64,000 bases of DNA from Stappia albiluteola (lineage in GTDB: Bacteria > Pseudomonadota > Alphaproteobacteria > Rhizobiales > Stappiaceae), in NCBI RefSeq assembly GCF_014050225.1, contig NZ_JACFXV010000043.1, positions 62,001 to 126,000 of the forward strand, given 5' to 3'. The first letter of the stretch is position 1; each line of letters starts with the position of its first letter. The notes under the pieces were generated by a model. It was not told the DNA's origin, did not search any database, and was given only the letters and a program-made list of their open reading frames with translations. Below are positions 8,062 to 16,522 of this stretch, one piece after another. The translations under genes and the position numbers were made by a program.

Positions 8062-10110
8062 TCATGCAGCAGTCAGCCCGCGCTTTTTCAGCAGCGGACC
8101 GGCATCCGGCATCCGGCCGCGGAACTTCAGATAGGCTTCGGCCGGGTCGTCCCTGCCGCCGGCGGAATAGATGAAATCCTTCAGCCGTGCCGCTGTTTCG
8201 GGATCGAAGATGTCGCCCTTTTCCTCAAAGGCCATGAAGGCGTCGGCATCCATGACTTCCGACCACATGTAGCTGTAATAGCCCGACGAATAGCCATCGC
8301 CGGAAAATACATGGGCGAAATGCGCCGGGCGGTGGCGCATGACGATCTCTTCCGGCATGCCGATGCGCGTCAGCGTTTCCGCCTCAAGTTCGGTGATGTC
8401 GCCAATCCCGCCGCTGCGGCTGTGGACGTCGAGGTCGTAGAGGGCGGAGGCGAGATATTCCACCGTCGCGAAGCCCTGGTTGAAGTTGCGTGCGGCGAGC
8501 AGCCGGTCGAGCAGCGCTTCGGGCATCGGTTCGCCGGTCCGGTAGTGGACGGCATAGCGCGACAGCACCTCCGGTTGCGACAGCCAGTGCTCGTAGAGCT
8601 GCGACGGCAGTTCCACGAAATCGCGGGCGACGGACGTGCCAGAGATCGTCGGGTAGGTCACGTCGGACAGAAGCCCGTGCAGACCGTGGCCGAATTCGTG
8701 AAACAGCGTGCGCGCATCGTCGAAGGTCAGCAGTGCCGGCTCGCCGTCCGCGCCCTTGTTGAAGTTCATCACGTTGACGATGATCGGCCGCACCTCCCCA
8801 TCCAGCTTGTGCTGGCGGCGGAAGGCGCTCATCCAGGCGCCGCTGCGCTTGGAGGAGCGGGCGAAATAATCGGCGAGGAACAGGCCGACATGGCGGCCGG
8901 AAGCGTCCGTCACCTCGAAGACGCGCACGTCCGGGTGATAGACCGGCAGTCCGCGCTTTTCGGCAAAGGTCAGGCCGAACAGGCGGCCTGCCGTATCGAA
9001 AGCCGCCTCGATCATCTTTTCGAGCTGCAGGTAGGGCTTCAGTTCCGCCTCGTCGAGATCGTGCTCGGCCTTGCGGAGCTTTTCGGCATAGTAGCGCCAG
9101 TCCCACGGGGCGACGGCGGTGTTGTCGCCGCCCGCGCGCGCCGTCTCGCGCAGCTTCTCGGCCTCTTCCCTTGCGCGCACCACGGCCGGCTGCCAGACTT
9201 GTTCCAGCAACTCGCGCACCGCGGCTGGCGTCTTCGCCATGGTGTCGTCCAGCTTGAAGGCGGCGAAATGCTCGTAGCCGAGCAGCTTCGCCCGCTCGTC
9301 GCGCAGCTTCAGCGTCTCGGCGATCAGCTCGCGATTGTCCGTATTCCCGCCCTTTTCGCCGCGTGCCGTCCAGGCGCGGAAAGCTTCCTCGCGCAGGTCG
9401 CGGCGGGTCGAGAATTGCAGGAAGGGCTCGATACTGGAGCGCGACAGGGTGATGGCGTATTTGCCGTCATGGCCGCGTTCGCGGGCAGCCGCGGCGGCTG
9501 CCGCGCGCAGGAAGTCGGGCAGGCCGGCAAGGTCCTCCTCACTTTCCAGATAGAGCGCGTAGTCAGCCTCGTCGGCCAGCACGTTCTGGGCAAACCGGGT
9601 ACCGAGTTCCGCCAGCCGCTGCGAGATGGCCGCCATCCGCGCCTTGCCTTCGTCGTCAAGGCCAGCACCGGCGCGGCGGAAGGCGGTGTGATAGCGCTCA
9701 AGCACGCGCATCTGCTCTGCCGTGAGGCCCAGGCTGTCGCGCCTCTCCCAGAGGTCGGCGACGCGGGCAAACAGGCTAGAGTTCAGCATTGTCTCGCTGT
9801 GGTGGCGGGCAAGACGCGGCGCCATTTCACGCTCGATCTCCTGCAGGGCAGGCGAGGTATGGGAGCCGGTCAGGTTGAAGAAGACGCCGCCGACCTTCGT
9901 CAGCAGGCGCCCGCTCTTTTCCAGCGCGCCGATCGTGTTGTCGAAGCTTGGGGCTGCGTCCTGGTCCGCGATCGCATCGATATCGCGGCGGGCTTCGTCG
10001 AGCGCCGTATCGAAGGCCTCGCGGAAATGACCGGCCTCGATCCGGTCGAAGGGCGGCATTTCGAAGGGCGTGGCCCATTCGGCCAGCAGCGGATTGTCGT
10101 GCTTCGTCAT
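8062..10110 (-). CDS. dcp: M3 family metallopeptidase, peptidyl-dipeptidase Dcp-like
   Basis: 682 residues, the normal length for M3A oligopeptidases. The zinc site HEFGHGLHG is at about residue 469, and the stretch SGTSVARDFVELPSQLYEHW is closer to Dcp (SGTNTPRDFVEFPSQ in E. coli, from memory) than to oligopeptidase A. These soluble enzymes remove dipeptides from short peptides. No signal peptide is visible, so a cytoplasmic peptide-recycling role is likely. Dcp versus OpdA is judged from motifs only. Confidence 0.88.
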   Translation of the reverse strand: MTKHDNPLLAEWATPFEMPPFDRIEAGHFREAFDTALDEARRDIDAIADQDAAPSFDNTIGALEKSGRLLTKVGGVFFNLTGSHTSPALQEIEREMAPRLARHHSETMLNSSLFARVADLWERRDSLGLTAEQMRVLERYHTAFRRAGAGLDDEGKARMAAISQRLAELGTRFAQNVLADEADYALYLESEEDLAGLPDFLRAAAAAAARERGHDGKYAITLSRSSIEPFLQFSTRRDLREEAFRAWTARGEKGGNTDNRELIAETLKLRDERAKLLGYEHFAAFKLDDTMAKTPAAVRELLEQVWQPAVVRAREEAEKLRETARAGGDNTAVAPWDWRYYAEKLRKAEHDLDEAELKPYLQLEKMIEAAFDTAGRLFGLTFAEKRGLPVYHPDVRVFEVTDASGRHVGLFLADYFARSSKRSGAWMSAFRRQHKLDGEVRPIIVNVMNFNKGADGEPALLTFDDARTLFHEFGHGLHGLLSDVTYPTISGTSVARDFVELPSQLYEHWLSQPEVLSRYAVHYRTGEPMPEALLDRLLAARNFNQGFATVEYLASALYDLDVHSRSGGIGDITELEAETLTRIGMPEEIVMRHRPAHFAHVFSGDGYSSGYYSYMWSEVMDADAFMAFEEKGDIFDPETAARLKDFIYSAGGRDDPAEAYLKFRGRMPDAGPLLKKRGLTAA

Positions 10111-10431
10111 GGTCGGTCGTGTGCTCGAAGATGTTGGCGGGCGGGGGCGGGGCGTGTCGGTCCCTGACGCTCAATATGGTGGCGTTTCCACGCCGGCTCC
10201 AGCCCTGAAAGCGGGTAATCGGACATTCCGGCGTCAAAAGAACCGGAGGCGCCGACCGACCACGCGCGAATATGCGCCCTCCCGCGGATATGCCCTTTCC
10301 CGCGGATATGCCCTTTCCCGCGGATATGATTGGCACCCGCAATATCGCACGACTAGTATGGCGCCCGCGAATATCGGCAAAGTCGGCATCCGCGCCGCTC
10401 CGCCTGCTTGATCGAATACGGACCTTAAATA
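10111..10431. other. Intergenic region between peptidase and glycosyltransferase genes
   Basis: About 320 bases between divergent genes. It holds a direct-repeat array (described separately) and otherwise no gene. The promoter of the peptidase gene should lie near 10111-10200 on the minus strand, and that of the glycosyltransferase gene at 10340-10430; neither could be placed with confidence. Confidence 0.4.
10271..10342. repeat. Four tandem 18-bp direct repeats
   Basis: Units start at 10271, 10289, 10307 and 10325. Units 2 and 3 are identical (TATGCCCTTTCCCGCGGA), unit 1 differs at two or three positions, and unit 4 is diverged but keeps TATG and CCCGC. A further related copy (TATGGCGCCCGCGAATATC) sits at about 10356-10374. 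Each unit contains or nearly contains the palindrome CCGCGG. The array lies between divergent genes. Confidence 0.8.
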
Positions 10432-11286
10432 TTGAAATTCATAACGGTGGACACGGTCGGGAGCCCGAAACTCGATCGGCTCAAGCGATCCTGCGACTAT
10501 CATTCCATTCCCCTGGAAGTCATCGGGCTGGGCCGGCCCTATCCGCATCACGGCGTCAAGCTGCACTATATCTGCGAATATCTCGCCGGGCTGGACCCCG
10601 AAGAGACGGTGATGTTCGTCGATGGCTATGACGTTGTCTTCCTCGCGGGAGTTGAGGAAATCGAGCGTAAATTCAAAGCGTTCGGGCGGGAAATTCTTTT
10701 CTCGACGGAGCAGAATTGCAACGTCAACGGCGGCTTGCGTGTGAGATTTCCCACCTGGCTGAAATATCCCAAGGCGAAGGGACCGTACCGCTTTCTGAAT
10801 TCCGGCTCCTATGTCGGCAAGGCGGGGCGTTTGCTGGAGCTGTTCTCGCAGCTTCGCATAAAGCCGACCGACAGCGACCAGACGGTCCTCAACCGCTACC
10901 TCGTGGCGCATTCCCCCGATATCGCTCTGGATTGCGAGCAGCAGATCTTCACCTGTACTGCCGGGCGCACCGGTCTTGAGGAGCAGGATTACAGGGTCGA
11001 GGACGGACGCCTGCGCAACGTGGTGACCGACAGCCTTCCGTGTGTGCTGCACTGTCCGGGGAAAAACTATATTGGCCTGGAGAAGCTCGTCTCCAGGCTT
11101 CCCTTCGCAGGTCCGGTTTACGAGCCTGCGCCTGACGAGCTTCGTCGTTACCGCAAGAGCCGTTTCATGAACCGCATCACGGCGCGCCTGCTTCCCGATA
11201 ATTTCCTGTTTCACCTGATCCTTGACGGATTGCTTCTTGCCGCCGGCATCGGCGTGCTGCTTGCGATCGTTGCCGCCTTCCTTTGA
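10432..11286 (+). CDS. PLOD-type glycosyltransferase with C-terminal membrane anchor
   Basis: 284 residues from a TTG start at 10432: a stop codon lies two codons upstream in frame, and the first beta strand (KFITVDTVGS) would be lost with any later start. VMFVDGYDVVFL carries the metal-binding DxxD-like motif, followed by ILFSTEQNCN and FLNSGSYVGKA, matching the glycosyltransferase domain of procollagen lysyl hydroxylases/galactosyltransferases (PLOD) and bacterial relatives. The last 25 residues (FHLILDGLLLAAGIGVLL and onward) form one transmembrane helix, so the enzyme is probably tail-anchored. Acceptor unknown. Confidence 0.72.
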   Translation: MKFITVDTVGSPKLDRLKRSCDYHSIPLEVIGLGRPYPHHGVKLHYICEYLAGLDPEETVMFVDGYDVVFLAGVEEIERKFKAFGREILFSTEQNCNVNGGLRVRFPTWLKYPKAKGPYRFLNSGSYVGKAGRLLELFSQLRIKPTDSDQTVLNRYLVAHSPDIALDCEQQIFTCTAGRTGLEEQDYRVEDGRLRNVVTDSLPCVLHCPGKNYIGLEKLVSRLPFAGPVYEPAPDELRRYRKSRFMNRITARLLPDNFLFHLILDGLLLAAGIGVLLAIVAAFL

Positions 11287-11385
11287 CGGCATGGGCGTCG
11301 CCGGCCTGCTTCCCGGATACCGGTTCGTTAGATTTTTGCCGGAGGAATTAGGCCTGCCTTAACGGGATCGGCGCAGACTTGCCGC

Positions 11386-11712
11386 ATGTCGGCTCTCGGT
11401 ATCTCTCTTGGCGGTTTGCAGGGCGCTTCTGTCCGCTTCGAAAAGGCGGCGCAGCGCGTGGTCGCGAACGGCGCTGCGCAAAGCGAAAGTCTGGGCGCTG
11501 CGGCAGGGCGAGGTTCGGCGAATGCACCGCTGCAGGGCGGCGCGCCGGTACCGGCCGGGGCGCAGGGGCTGCTTGCCGGCGACACCACGGCGGCGCTCGT
11601 TGAACTGAAGCAATCCGAGTTGGATTTCAAGGTGAACGCCAGGGTCGCGGGCCGGGTGTCGGATCTCTACAAGGAAACGCTGGATCTTCTTGGCGGCCGC
11701 CGGGATCGCTGA
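11386..11712 (+). CDS. Short flagellar basal-body rod/hook-like protein
   Basis: 108 residues. The N-terminus (LGISLGGLQGASVRFEKAAQRVVAN) resembles the N-terminal helix of FlgB/FlgC/FlgG proteins, and the C-terminus (ALVELKQSELDFKVNARV, then YKETLDLL) resembles the matching C-terminal helix. The central domains are replaced by a Gly/Ala/Pro-rich linker of about 40 residues. Axial flagellar proteins pair these two helices as a coiled coil. No other flagellar gene is nearby. Role unknown: a minimal rod-like protein or a relic. Confidence 0.6.
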   Translation: MSALGISLGGLQGASVRFEKAAQRVVANGAAQSESLGAAAGRGSANAPLQGGAPVPAGAQGLLAGDTTAALVELKQSELDFKVNARVAGRVSDLYKETLDLLGGRRDR

Positions 11713-11734
11713 GCAGCGAACAATTCAGGCCCTT

Positions 11735-12697
11735 TCAGTCACCCTTGGCCGGCTCGATCAGTCCGGCGGCCGCCAGTTCCTCTCTTACGACGTCGTAGGG
11801 CAGCAGCATGTTCGACTGCACCACGAGAAAGAGGCTGTCCGGATCCGGGTGTCTCAACCGCTCGCGCATGGTGTCGAGGTCTGTCGCATGCCATATGGAT
11901 TTTCGGGATAGCAGGTGCATCGGCCGCTCCGGCGTGCCTGCGCGTACATGATAGCGATCAAGCAGGCCGTCTTCCCGCGCCGTCAGGAAATAGAGCGTAT
12001 ATTCGCTCCACCGGAAGAGGTATCTCTGGCGCGGCAGATAGACATGCGGCGCGCCCTGCCTGAGCGGTCTTACCAGATATTCGTACCAGTCTGCGTTTCG
12101 CGCCCGCGTGGCAAGCCGCTCCAGCGCCCTCCGGCAGATCTCGGTCGACATCAGGACGGGCGTCACGCCGATCGTCTCCTCGTTGCCGGGTCTGCCGACG
12201 CCGAGCTTTCTCGCGGAGGCACTCCACCACCAGGGTCGATGCGTCGCGCTTGGATCGATAAGCGCCTTGCCGCCGGGAAGCAGGATATCCTTTGAGAGGG
12301 GATGGACGCAGAGAACGTCGGCATCGAATGTCAGGACGAAATCGGCGTCCAGCCGTGCTGCGCCAGCGAGCTTGATGATCTGCTGCTTCGACCAGCCGCT
12401 GAGTTTTTCGTCGCCGGCAATCTCCGGAACGAGTTCGGTCTCATCGACAATGCGGACGTTAAGGCCGGTCCGATTTTCGAATGCCTCGCGTCCGGCATCC
12501 ACTTCGTCAGGTCGCATGACGATCAGAAATTCGTCGAACGTCCCTTCGGCCGCGTACCGGGAAAGGCTGTCAAGCAGGTGGCGGGCTCGCTCGGCTTCGT
12601 GCAAATCCCTGTTCCCGTGGATCCTCAGGGGCAGAAGCGCGGCAAGTCTGGGTGCGGTACCGGAAGTCGACGAGGAAAGCATCCTCCTTTTTTGCAT
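11735..12697 (-). CDS. DUF6492 family protein (glycosyltransferase-like)
   Basis: 320 residues. The segment KLAGAARLDADFVLTFDADV contains a DxD-like metal site in GT-A context, followed by a conserved SASARKLG and GVTPVLMSTEIC, which I recognise from DUF6492 proteins. It probably transfers a sugar, but no activity is established. The start is set at the ATG 12697; AAGGAGG lies just inside the frame immediately before a second ATG (12682), too close to serve that codon. It lies downstream of and on the same strand as the membrane-protein/GT4 pair. Confidence 0.6.
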   Translation of the reverse strand: MQKRRMLSSSTSGTAPRLAALLPLRIHGNRDLHEAERARHLLDSLSRYAAEGTFDEFLIVMRPDEVDAGREAFENRTGLNVRIVDETELVPEIAGDEKLSGWSKQQIIKLAGAARLDADFVLTFDADVLCVHPLSKDILLPGGKALIDPSATHRPWWWSASARKLGVGRPGNEETIGVTPVLMSTEICRRALERLATRARNADWYEYLVRPLRQGAPHVYLPRQRYLFRWSEYTLYFLTAREDGLLDRYHVRAGTPERPMHLLSRKSIWHATDLDTMRERLRHPDPDSLFLVVQSNMLLPYDVVREELAAAGLIEPAKGD

Positions 12698-12837
12698 CAA
12701 TCAACGCAGATAGCCATTTAATATTATTATGGACTTATAATTATATTCGTTGATTCCTCGTCAGTAGCTTCAAAATTGCTTCGATTTTCCGAATATTGAA
12801 GTGGAGCATATGAATTTGATGGCGTCGGGTTGAGCTT

Positions 12838-14481
12838 TTAATTGCCGACTGTACTCCTCTCCGACACCCTCAGATTGTTTTCGGGCCTCTCCGGGGTCAC
12901 CAACTGGAAGAGGCGGTAGTCTCCGGCCTCGGCGATCTGGGTCATCGCATCGCCCGGGAGGTTCTGCCGGATCGCATTCGTCAATTCGCCATAGGTCAGC
13001 AGATAGTCGAAGCCCAGGATATGCGCTTTCGGGTCGATGCCGGCCGCCTTCAGGTTCCTTGCGGATTCGGCAAGAAAGACGACCGAGTTGCCTGGCGCAT
13101 TCTGGATCGCTTCGTCGCGCAGGCGCAGGGGTTGCTGGCCCCTGTAGGTGAAAAGCGTCTGCACCAGTCCCCGGCGCTCGGTCACGATCAGGCTTTGCGC
13201 GTGATAGAGACCGACGGCATAGCTGTGCAGCCAGGACTTGTCGACATCGCCGAAGCCGAAATAGACGCGCGAACCTTCCGCGATCCGGGGCAGGATGCGA
13301 TGAATGTCGCGAAGTCCCGCATCGCCGTCCTTGTAGGAGGAGATCAGCACGGCATTGGCGATGACGCTGACGCCGACGGACAATGCGGCAAGAACCGGCA
13401 CGGTGAGCGAGGAGCCATTCTCGCCTGGACGCAGGGACGCTGCCAGCAGGAAGCCGAAGGGTAGAATGAAGCGCCAGCCGAGATGGCCGGTGGAGTTGAA
13501 GTTTCCCGGTGCCAACAGGAACAAAACGAGGAAAACGGCGATGGGTGCCATCATGCGTCTGTCGATCTTGATCCGCCGCAAGATCACGCCGAGCGCGATG
13601 ATACCCAGGGACAGGAACGACAGCGCGCGGCACCAGCTTCCGGGACCGGCATCGACCAGGCGGCCGACCAGTTTCAATCTGCCGAGCGGATTGGCGATCT
13701 CGCTCGGCGTCTGGCCTACCGTGGAAAGCGGCTGCGAAAATTCCGAATAGAGGAAGAACACGGTTGCGGCGGGCAGGGCCTGCAGCCCGTCGCTCCAGGC
13801 CCGCGCCGCGAATGTCCGCAGGACTGCGCCGAGCCCCCTTGCGCTGAAGAGGCGCATCTGCGGTTCCGCCGCGCGGACGTCCTCGGCGGCCAGCGAGAGC
13901 GACCAGAGGGCGACGAAGACCCCGTAGATGCCGAATGCCATCAGATGGGCGGCGTAAAGCAGCGAGGAAGCAATCAGTCCGTAGGCTAGCCGCGCCCATC
14001 GTGGCTGGCGGGAAAGCAGGATCCAGCCGGCGATCGCCCAGAGTGCCAGCCCAAGTCCCAGTTCGAAGCCGACGAAACCCATTGCCGCCGCACCGTTGAA
14101 GGCGAAGGGCGTCGCGAGGAGGGCGAGCGGCGTAAGCTTCCTGTTGATCGCGCAGCTTACGGCAATCGTGCCGCTCCAGGGCAACAGCAGCATCAGCGCG
14201 ACCGTGAACGTGATCGTGCCCGCATGGCCGAGCCATGGCCCGAAGGCGAGCACGATGCCTTCGAAGCCGAGGTTCGGTTCAGGCCGCCAGTCGAAATAGA
14301 AATGCCGAGCGAGCAGCGGATCGTCCTGGTTGAGCAGGATGAAAGCGCGAGCCGCGTGGTTCGGCAGGTCCTGCATGTGGACGTTGTCCGCCACAAGCAG
14401 CGGCATCAGGGCGGCGGTCAGGCTCGCGGCAAACAGCAATGCGGTCAGGGCCGCCATGGAGGCCCGCTTGCGGTTCGTCAT
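12838..14481 (-). CDS. Polytopic membrane protein, possible envelope glycan role
   Basis: 547 residues with about ten hydrophobic segments, from the ATG at 14481 that overlaps the stop of the upstream glycosyltransferase gene (ATGA), which fixes the start. An early MQDLPNHAARAF loop and Asp/Glu-poor helices resemble GT-C style integral membrane proteins (ArnT/PMT-like), with DPLLARHFYFDWR in the first external loop. The typical acidic catalytic pair is not obvious, so transferase activity is a guess from fold pattern and neighbours. Confidence 0.65.
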   Translation of the reverse strand: MTNRKRASMAALTALLFAASLTAALMPLLVADNVHMQDLPNHAARAFILLNQDDPLLARHFYFDWRPEPNLGFEGIVLAFGPWLGHAGTITFTVALMLLLPWSGTIAVSCAINRKLTPLALLATPFAFNGAAAMGFVGFELGLGLALWAIAGWILLSRQPRWARLAYGLIASSLLYAAHLMAFGIYGVFVALWSLSLAAEDVRAAEPQMRLFSARGLGAVLRTFAARAWSDGLQALPAATVFFLYSEFSQPLSTVGQTPSEIANPLGRLKLVGRLVDAGPGSWCRALSFLSLGIIALGVILRRIKIDRRMMAPIAVFLVLFLLAPGNFNSTGHLGWRFILPFGFLLAASLRPGENGSSLTVPVLAALSVGVSVIANAVLISSYKDGDAGLRDIHRILPRIAEGSRVYFGFGDVDKSWLHSYAVGLYHAQSLIVTERRGLVQTLFTYRGQQPLRLRDEAIQNAPGNSVVFLAESARNLKAAGIDPKAHILGFDYLLTYGELTNAIRQNLPGDAMTQIAEAGDYRLFQLVTPERPENNLRVSERSTVGN

Positions 14482-15749
14482 CCGGTCCGGCCATGCGCGG
14501 CAGCGGCGTCGAAGGCATCCGCGATCACCTGGGCCTGCGCGCGGAACGAAAATTTCTCCGATGCCACCCGCGAGCGGGGCGGAATCGCGCCGGCCAGGCA
14601 ATCGTCGAGGAAGGAAACAGCCTTGACGAGTTCGTCCGGCCCGACATGCAGGGCGGCGCCGGCCTCGGCGAATATGCGTGCCAGTTCGGGATGCTCGGGC
14701 CCGACCGAAAGGATGGGCCTGGACGAGGCCAGGTAGTCGTAGGTCTTGGCAACGATGCGCTGGGCGGTCGAATTGACCTCCACAAGCACATCCGCCTTTT
14801 CGAGGATCGCCTGCGCGGCCGCATAGGGCTGGTGGCCGATAATCGTGATGCGTTCGGCGACGCCGAGCGCGGCGGCAAGCGCCATGTCCCGTTCCGACGG
14901 CGAATGGGTGACGAAAAGCCGCAACCCGGATGACGGACCTCCGCTTCGGGCGGCTCTGGCCAGCAGGCGGATCAGCGGCTCGGCCCTTATCACGTTGCCG
15001 AAGGTGCCGAAGAAGAGCAGGGACGGCGACGGCAGCGAGCCGACCCAGTCGTGTGCCTGCAGGTCACGGTCGAAGCCGTTATGGAAGGAGACGAAAGTCT
15101 CCGGCGGCCGGTGCGGATAGAGTCCGCGGTAGTCGTCGCGGCAGCGCTCGGTATACAGGATCGCCCGGGCGCTTGCATCGATCACACGCCGCTCGTGGAA
15201 GGCATTCGCGATCCACGTATGCGGCAGGCGCTTGCGGTTGCGCAACTCGCAGCATCGCCATGGGTCAGCGAACAGGCTCACCAGCGGCAACCCGGTCTCA
15301 AGCGCGAGTTCGCGGCCGACCAGGAGCGCTGCGACCGGGGTCGACTGCGCGACGATGAGATCGCAAGGATGTTTTTCGAGCAGGCGCCTTGCCGCCGAAA
15401 GCGCGATCTTGCGATAGGCGCCGTAGTCGCCGATGGGCAGCACGTCCCGCTCCGCCGCCCAGCGAGAAATCCTGTCGATCAGGCCTGTCTTTTTCTTTTG
15501 GCCGCGCCGGGCCTCCGCTGTCGTGGAAGGCGAGAACGGTCCGCGACCGCTATAGCCGCGATCGACCGGCGTTCGAGGCGGGATCAGTCCGGCAAGCTGG
15601 GGGTCGGCGGGGATATCCGGGGCCTGATCGGCCAGCACGACAGCCTCCCAGCCATATTCCGGCAGGTGGCGGACGATCTTCAGCGGAGCAAGCGCACCAA
15701 CCCGCTGGTTCGGCGGAAAGAAGGGGCTGATATAGAGAAATCGCCGCAT
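14478..15749 (-). CDS. Glycosyltransferase family 4-like protein
   Basis: 423 residues with the two-domain GT-B pattern. The N-terminus, LYISPFFPPNQRVGALAPLKI, is the typical GT4 opening; the middle has LLFFGTFGNVIRAEPLIRLL and the C-terminal half has ADVLVEVNSTAQRIVAKTYDYL, where GT4 enzymes bind the nucleotide sugar with an E-x7-E type motif (a Glu here in LVEVN). Cytosolic. Its stop overlaps the start of the membrane protein gene, so the two are translationally coupled and likely act on the same glycan. Confidence 0.8.
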   Translation of the reverse strand: MRRFLYISPFFPPNQRVGALAPLKIVRHLPEYGWEAVVLADQAPDIPADPQLAGLIPPRTPVDRGYSGRGPFSPSTTAEARRGQKKKTGLIDRISRWAAERDVLPIGDYGAYRKIALSAARRLLEKHPCDLIVAQSTPVAALLVGRELALETGLPLVSLFADPWRCCELRNRKRLPHTWIANAFHERRVIDASARAILYTERCRDDYRGLYPHRPPETFVSFHNGFDRDLQAHDWVGSLPSPSLLFFGTFGNVIRAEPLIRLLARAARSGGPSSGLRLFVTHSPSERDMALAAALGVAERITIIGHQPYAAAQAILEKADVLVEVNSTAQRIVAKTYDYLASSRPILSVGPEHPELARIFAEAGAALHVGPDELVKAVSFLDDCLAGAIPPRSRVASEKFSFRAQAQVIADAFDAAAAHGRTG

Positions 15750-15945
15750 CGAAAACGGATTCGGACCTTGAGGAAATTCGGTACGTTTGCGCTCTATGGC
15801 ATGATTTTACGGACAAAGGGGCAAAAATTACTTGGCAGACGGAAATTCCTGATCCGTTCCGAGGACCGGCGCGACCGGTCAGACGCTCAGTTGGGCCGCG
15901 ACGATATGAGACAGGATGAGACAGCAACAGTCACGAGATCGGCAA

Positions 15946-16479
15946 TCACAATGTCGGGCGTCCGTCTTCCTCGGGACGTGACAGGATCATGACCCAGAAG
16001 TTGCGCCATTTTCCGTCGGCCCGTCTGGTTCGGGCGATGCCGACCCGGGTCACGTATGGGTTGAGGAGGTTCTTGTCATGGTCCTTCGATCCCTTCCAGC
16101 CTGCGAAGGCCGCGTCGAAGTCCTTGTAGCCGGCGCCCAGGTTTTCGGCGCCCGCATAATTGCGGTAGCCGGACCCGTCGAGGCGGCGGGCAAGGCCGGA
16201 GGCGCTGTGCTGGCGGGTCGAAAGGCTGTCGTTTTCGGCGATCAGGTGGGCCATGTCCCTTGAGGCCGCATCGAGACGGGCGTCGGCGGCAAGCGGATGC
16301 AGGCCCTTCGCCGCCCGATAGGCATTGACCTTGGCAAGCGCATCGGCGCGGTCCACCGGTACGTCCGAAATCTCGGCGGCGGAGTTGCCGGAGCCAAACC
16401 CGGCGCAACCTGCCAGCGCGAGCGGCAGGCTCGATGCGGCGATCAGGAAGGCACGGCGACTGCCTGGGTATTTCGCCAT
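15946..16479 (-). CDS. CAP (SCP/PR-1) domain lipoprotein
   Basis: 177 residues from MAKYPGSRR. A twin-arginine-like SRRAFLIAASS segment is followed by a lipobox LALAGC, so it is probably a lipid-anchored periplasmic protein. The CAP fold is indicated by VNAYRAAKGLHPLAADARL, the conserved His in TRQHSASGL, GAENLGAGY and the terminal FWVMIL strand. Bacterial CAP proteins have no agreed activity. It lies 43 bases downstream of the phosphodiesterase gene on the same strand. Confidence 0.8.
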   Translation of the reverse strand: MAKYPGSRRAFLIAASSLPLALAGCAGFGSGNSAAEISDVPVDRADALAKVNAYRAAKGLHPLAADARLDAASRDMAHLIAENDSLSTRQHSASGLARRLDGSGYRNYAGAENLGAGYKDFDAAFAGWKGSKDHDKNLLNPYVTRVGIARTRRADGKWRNFWVMILSRPEEDGRPTL

Positions 16480-16522
16480 AAAGCTTTGATCCTGCACGAC
16501 TCCTCCAGATGTTCCGACGCGC

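Noticed and set aside
8311-10167. Long plus-strand open frame (618 codons) over the M3 peptidase gene
   Set aside because: Antisense to a gene with an intact HEFGH zinc site and full-length family match.
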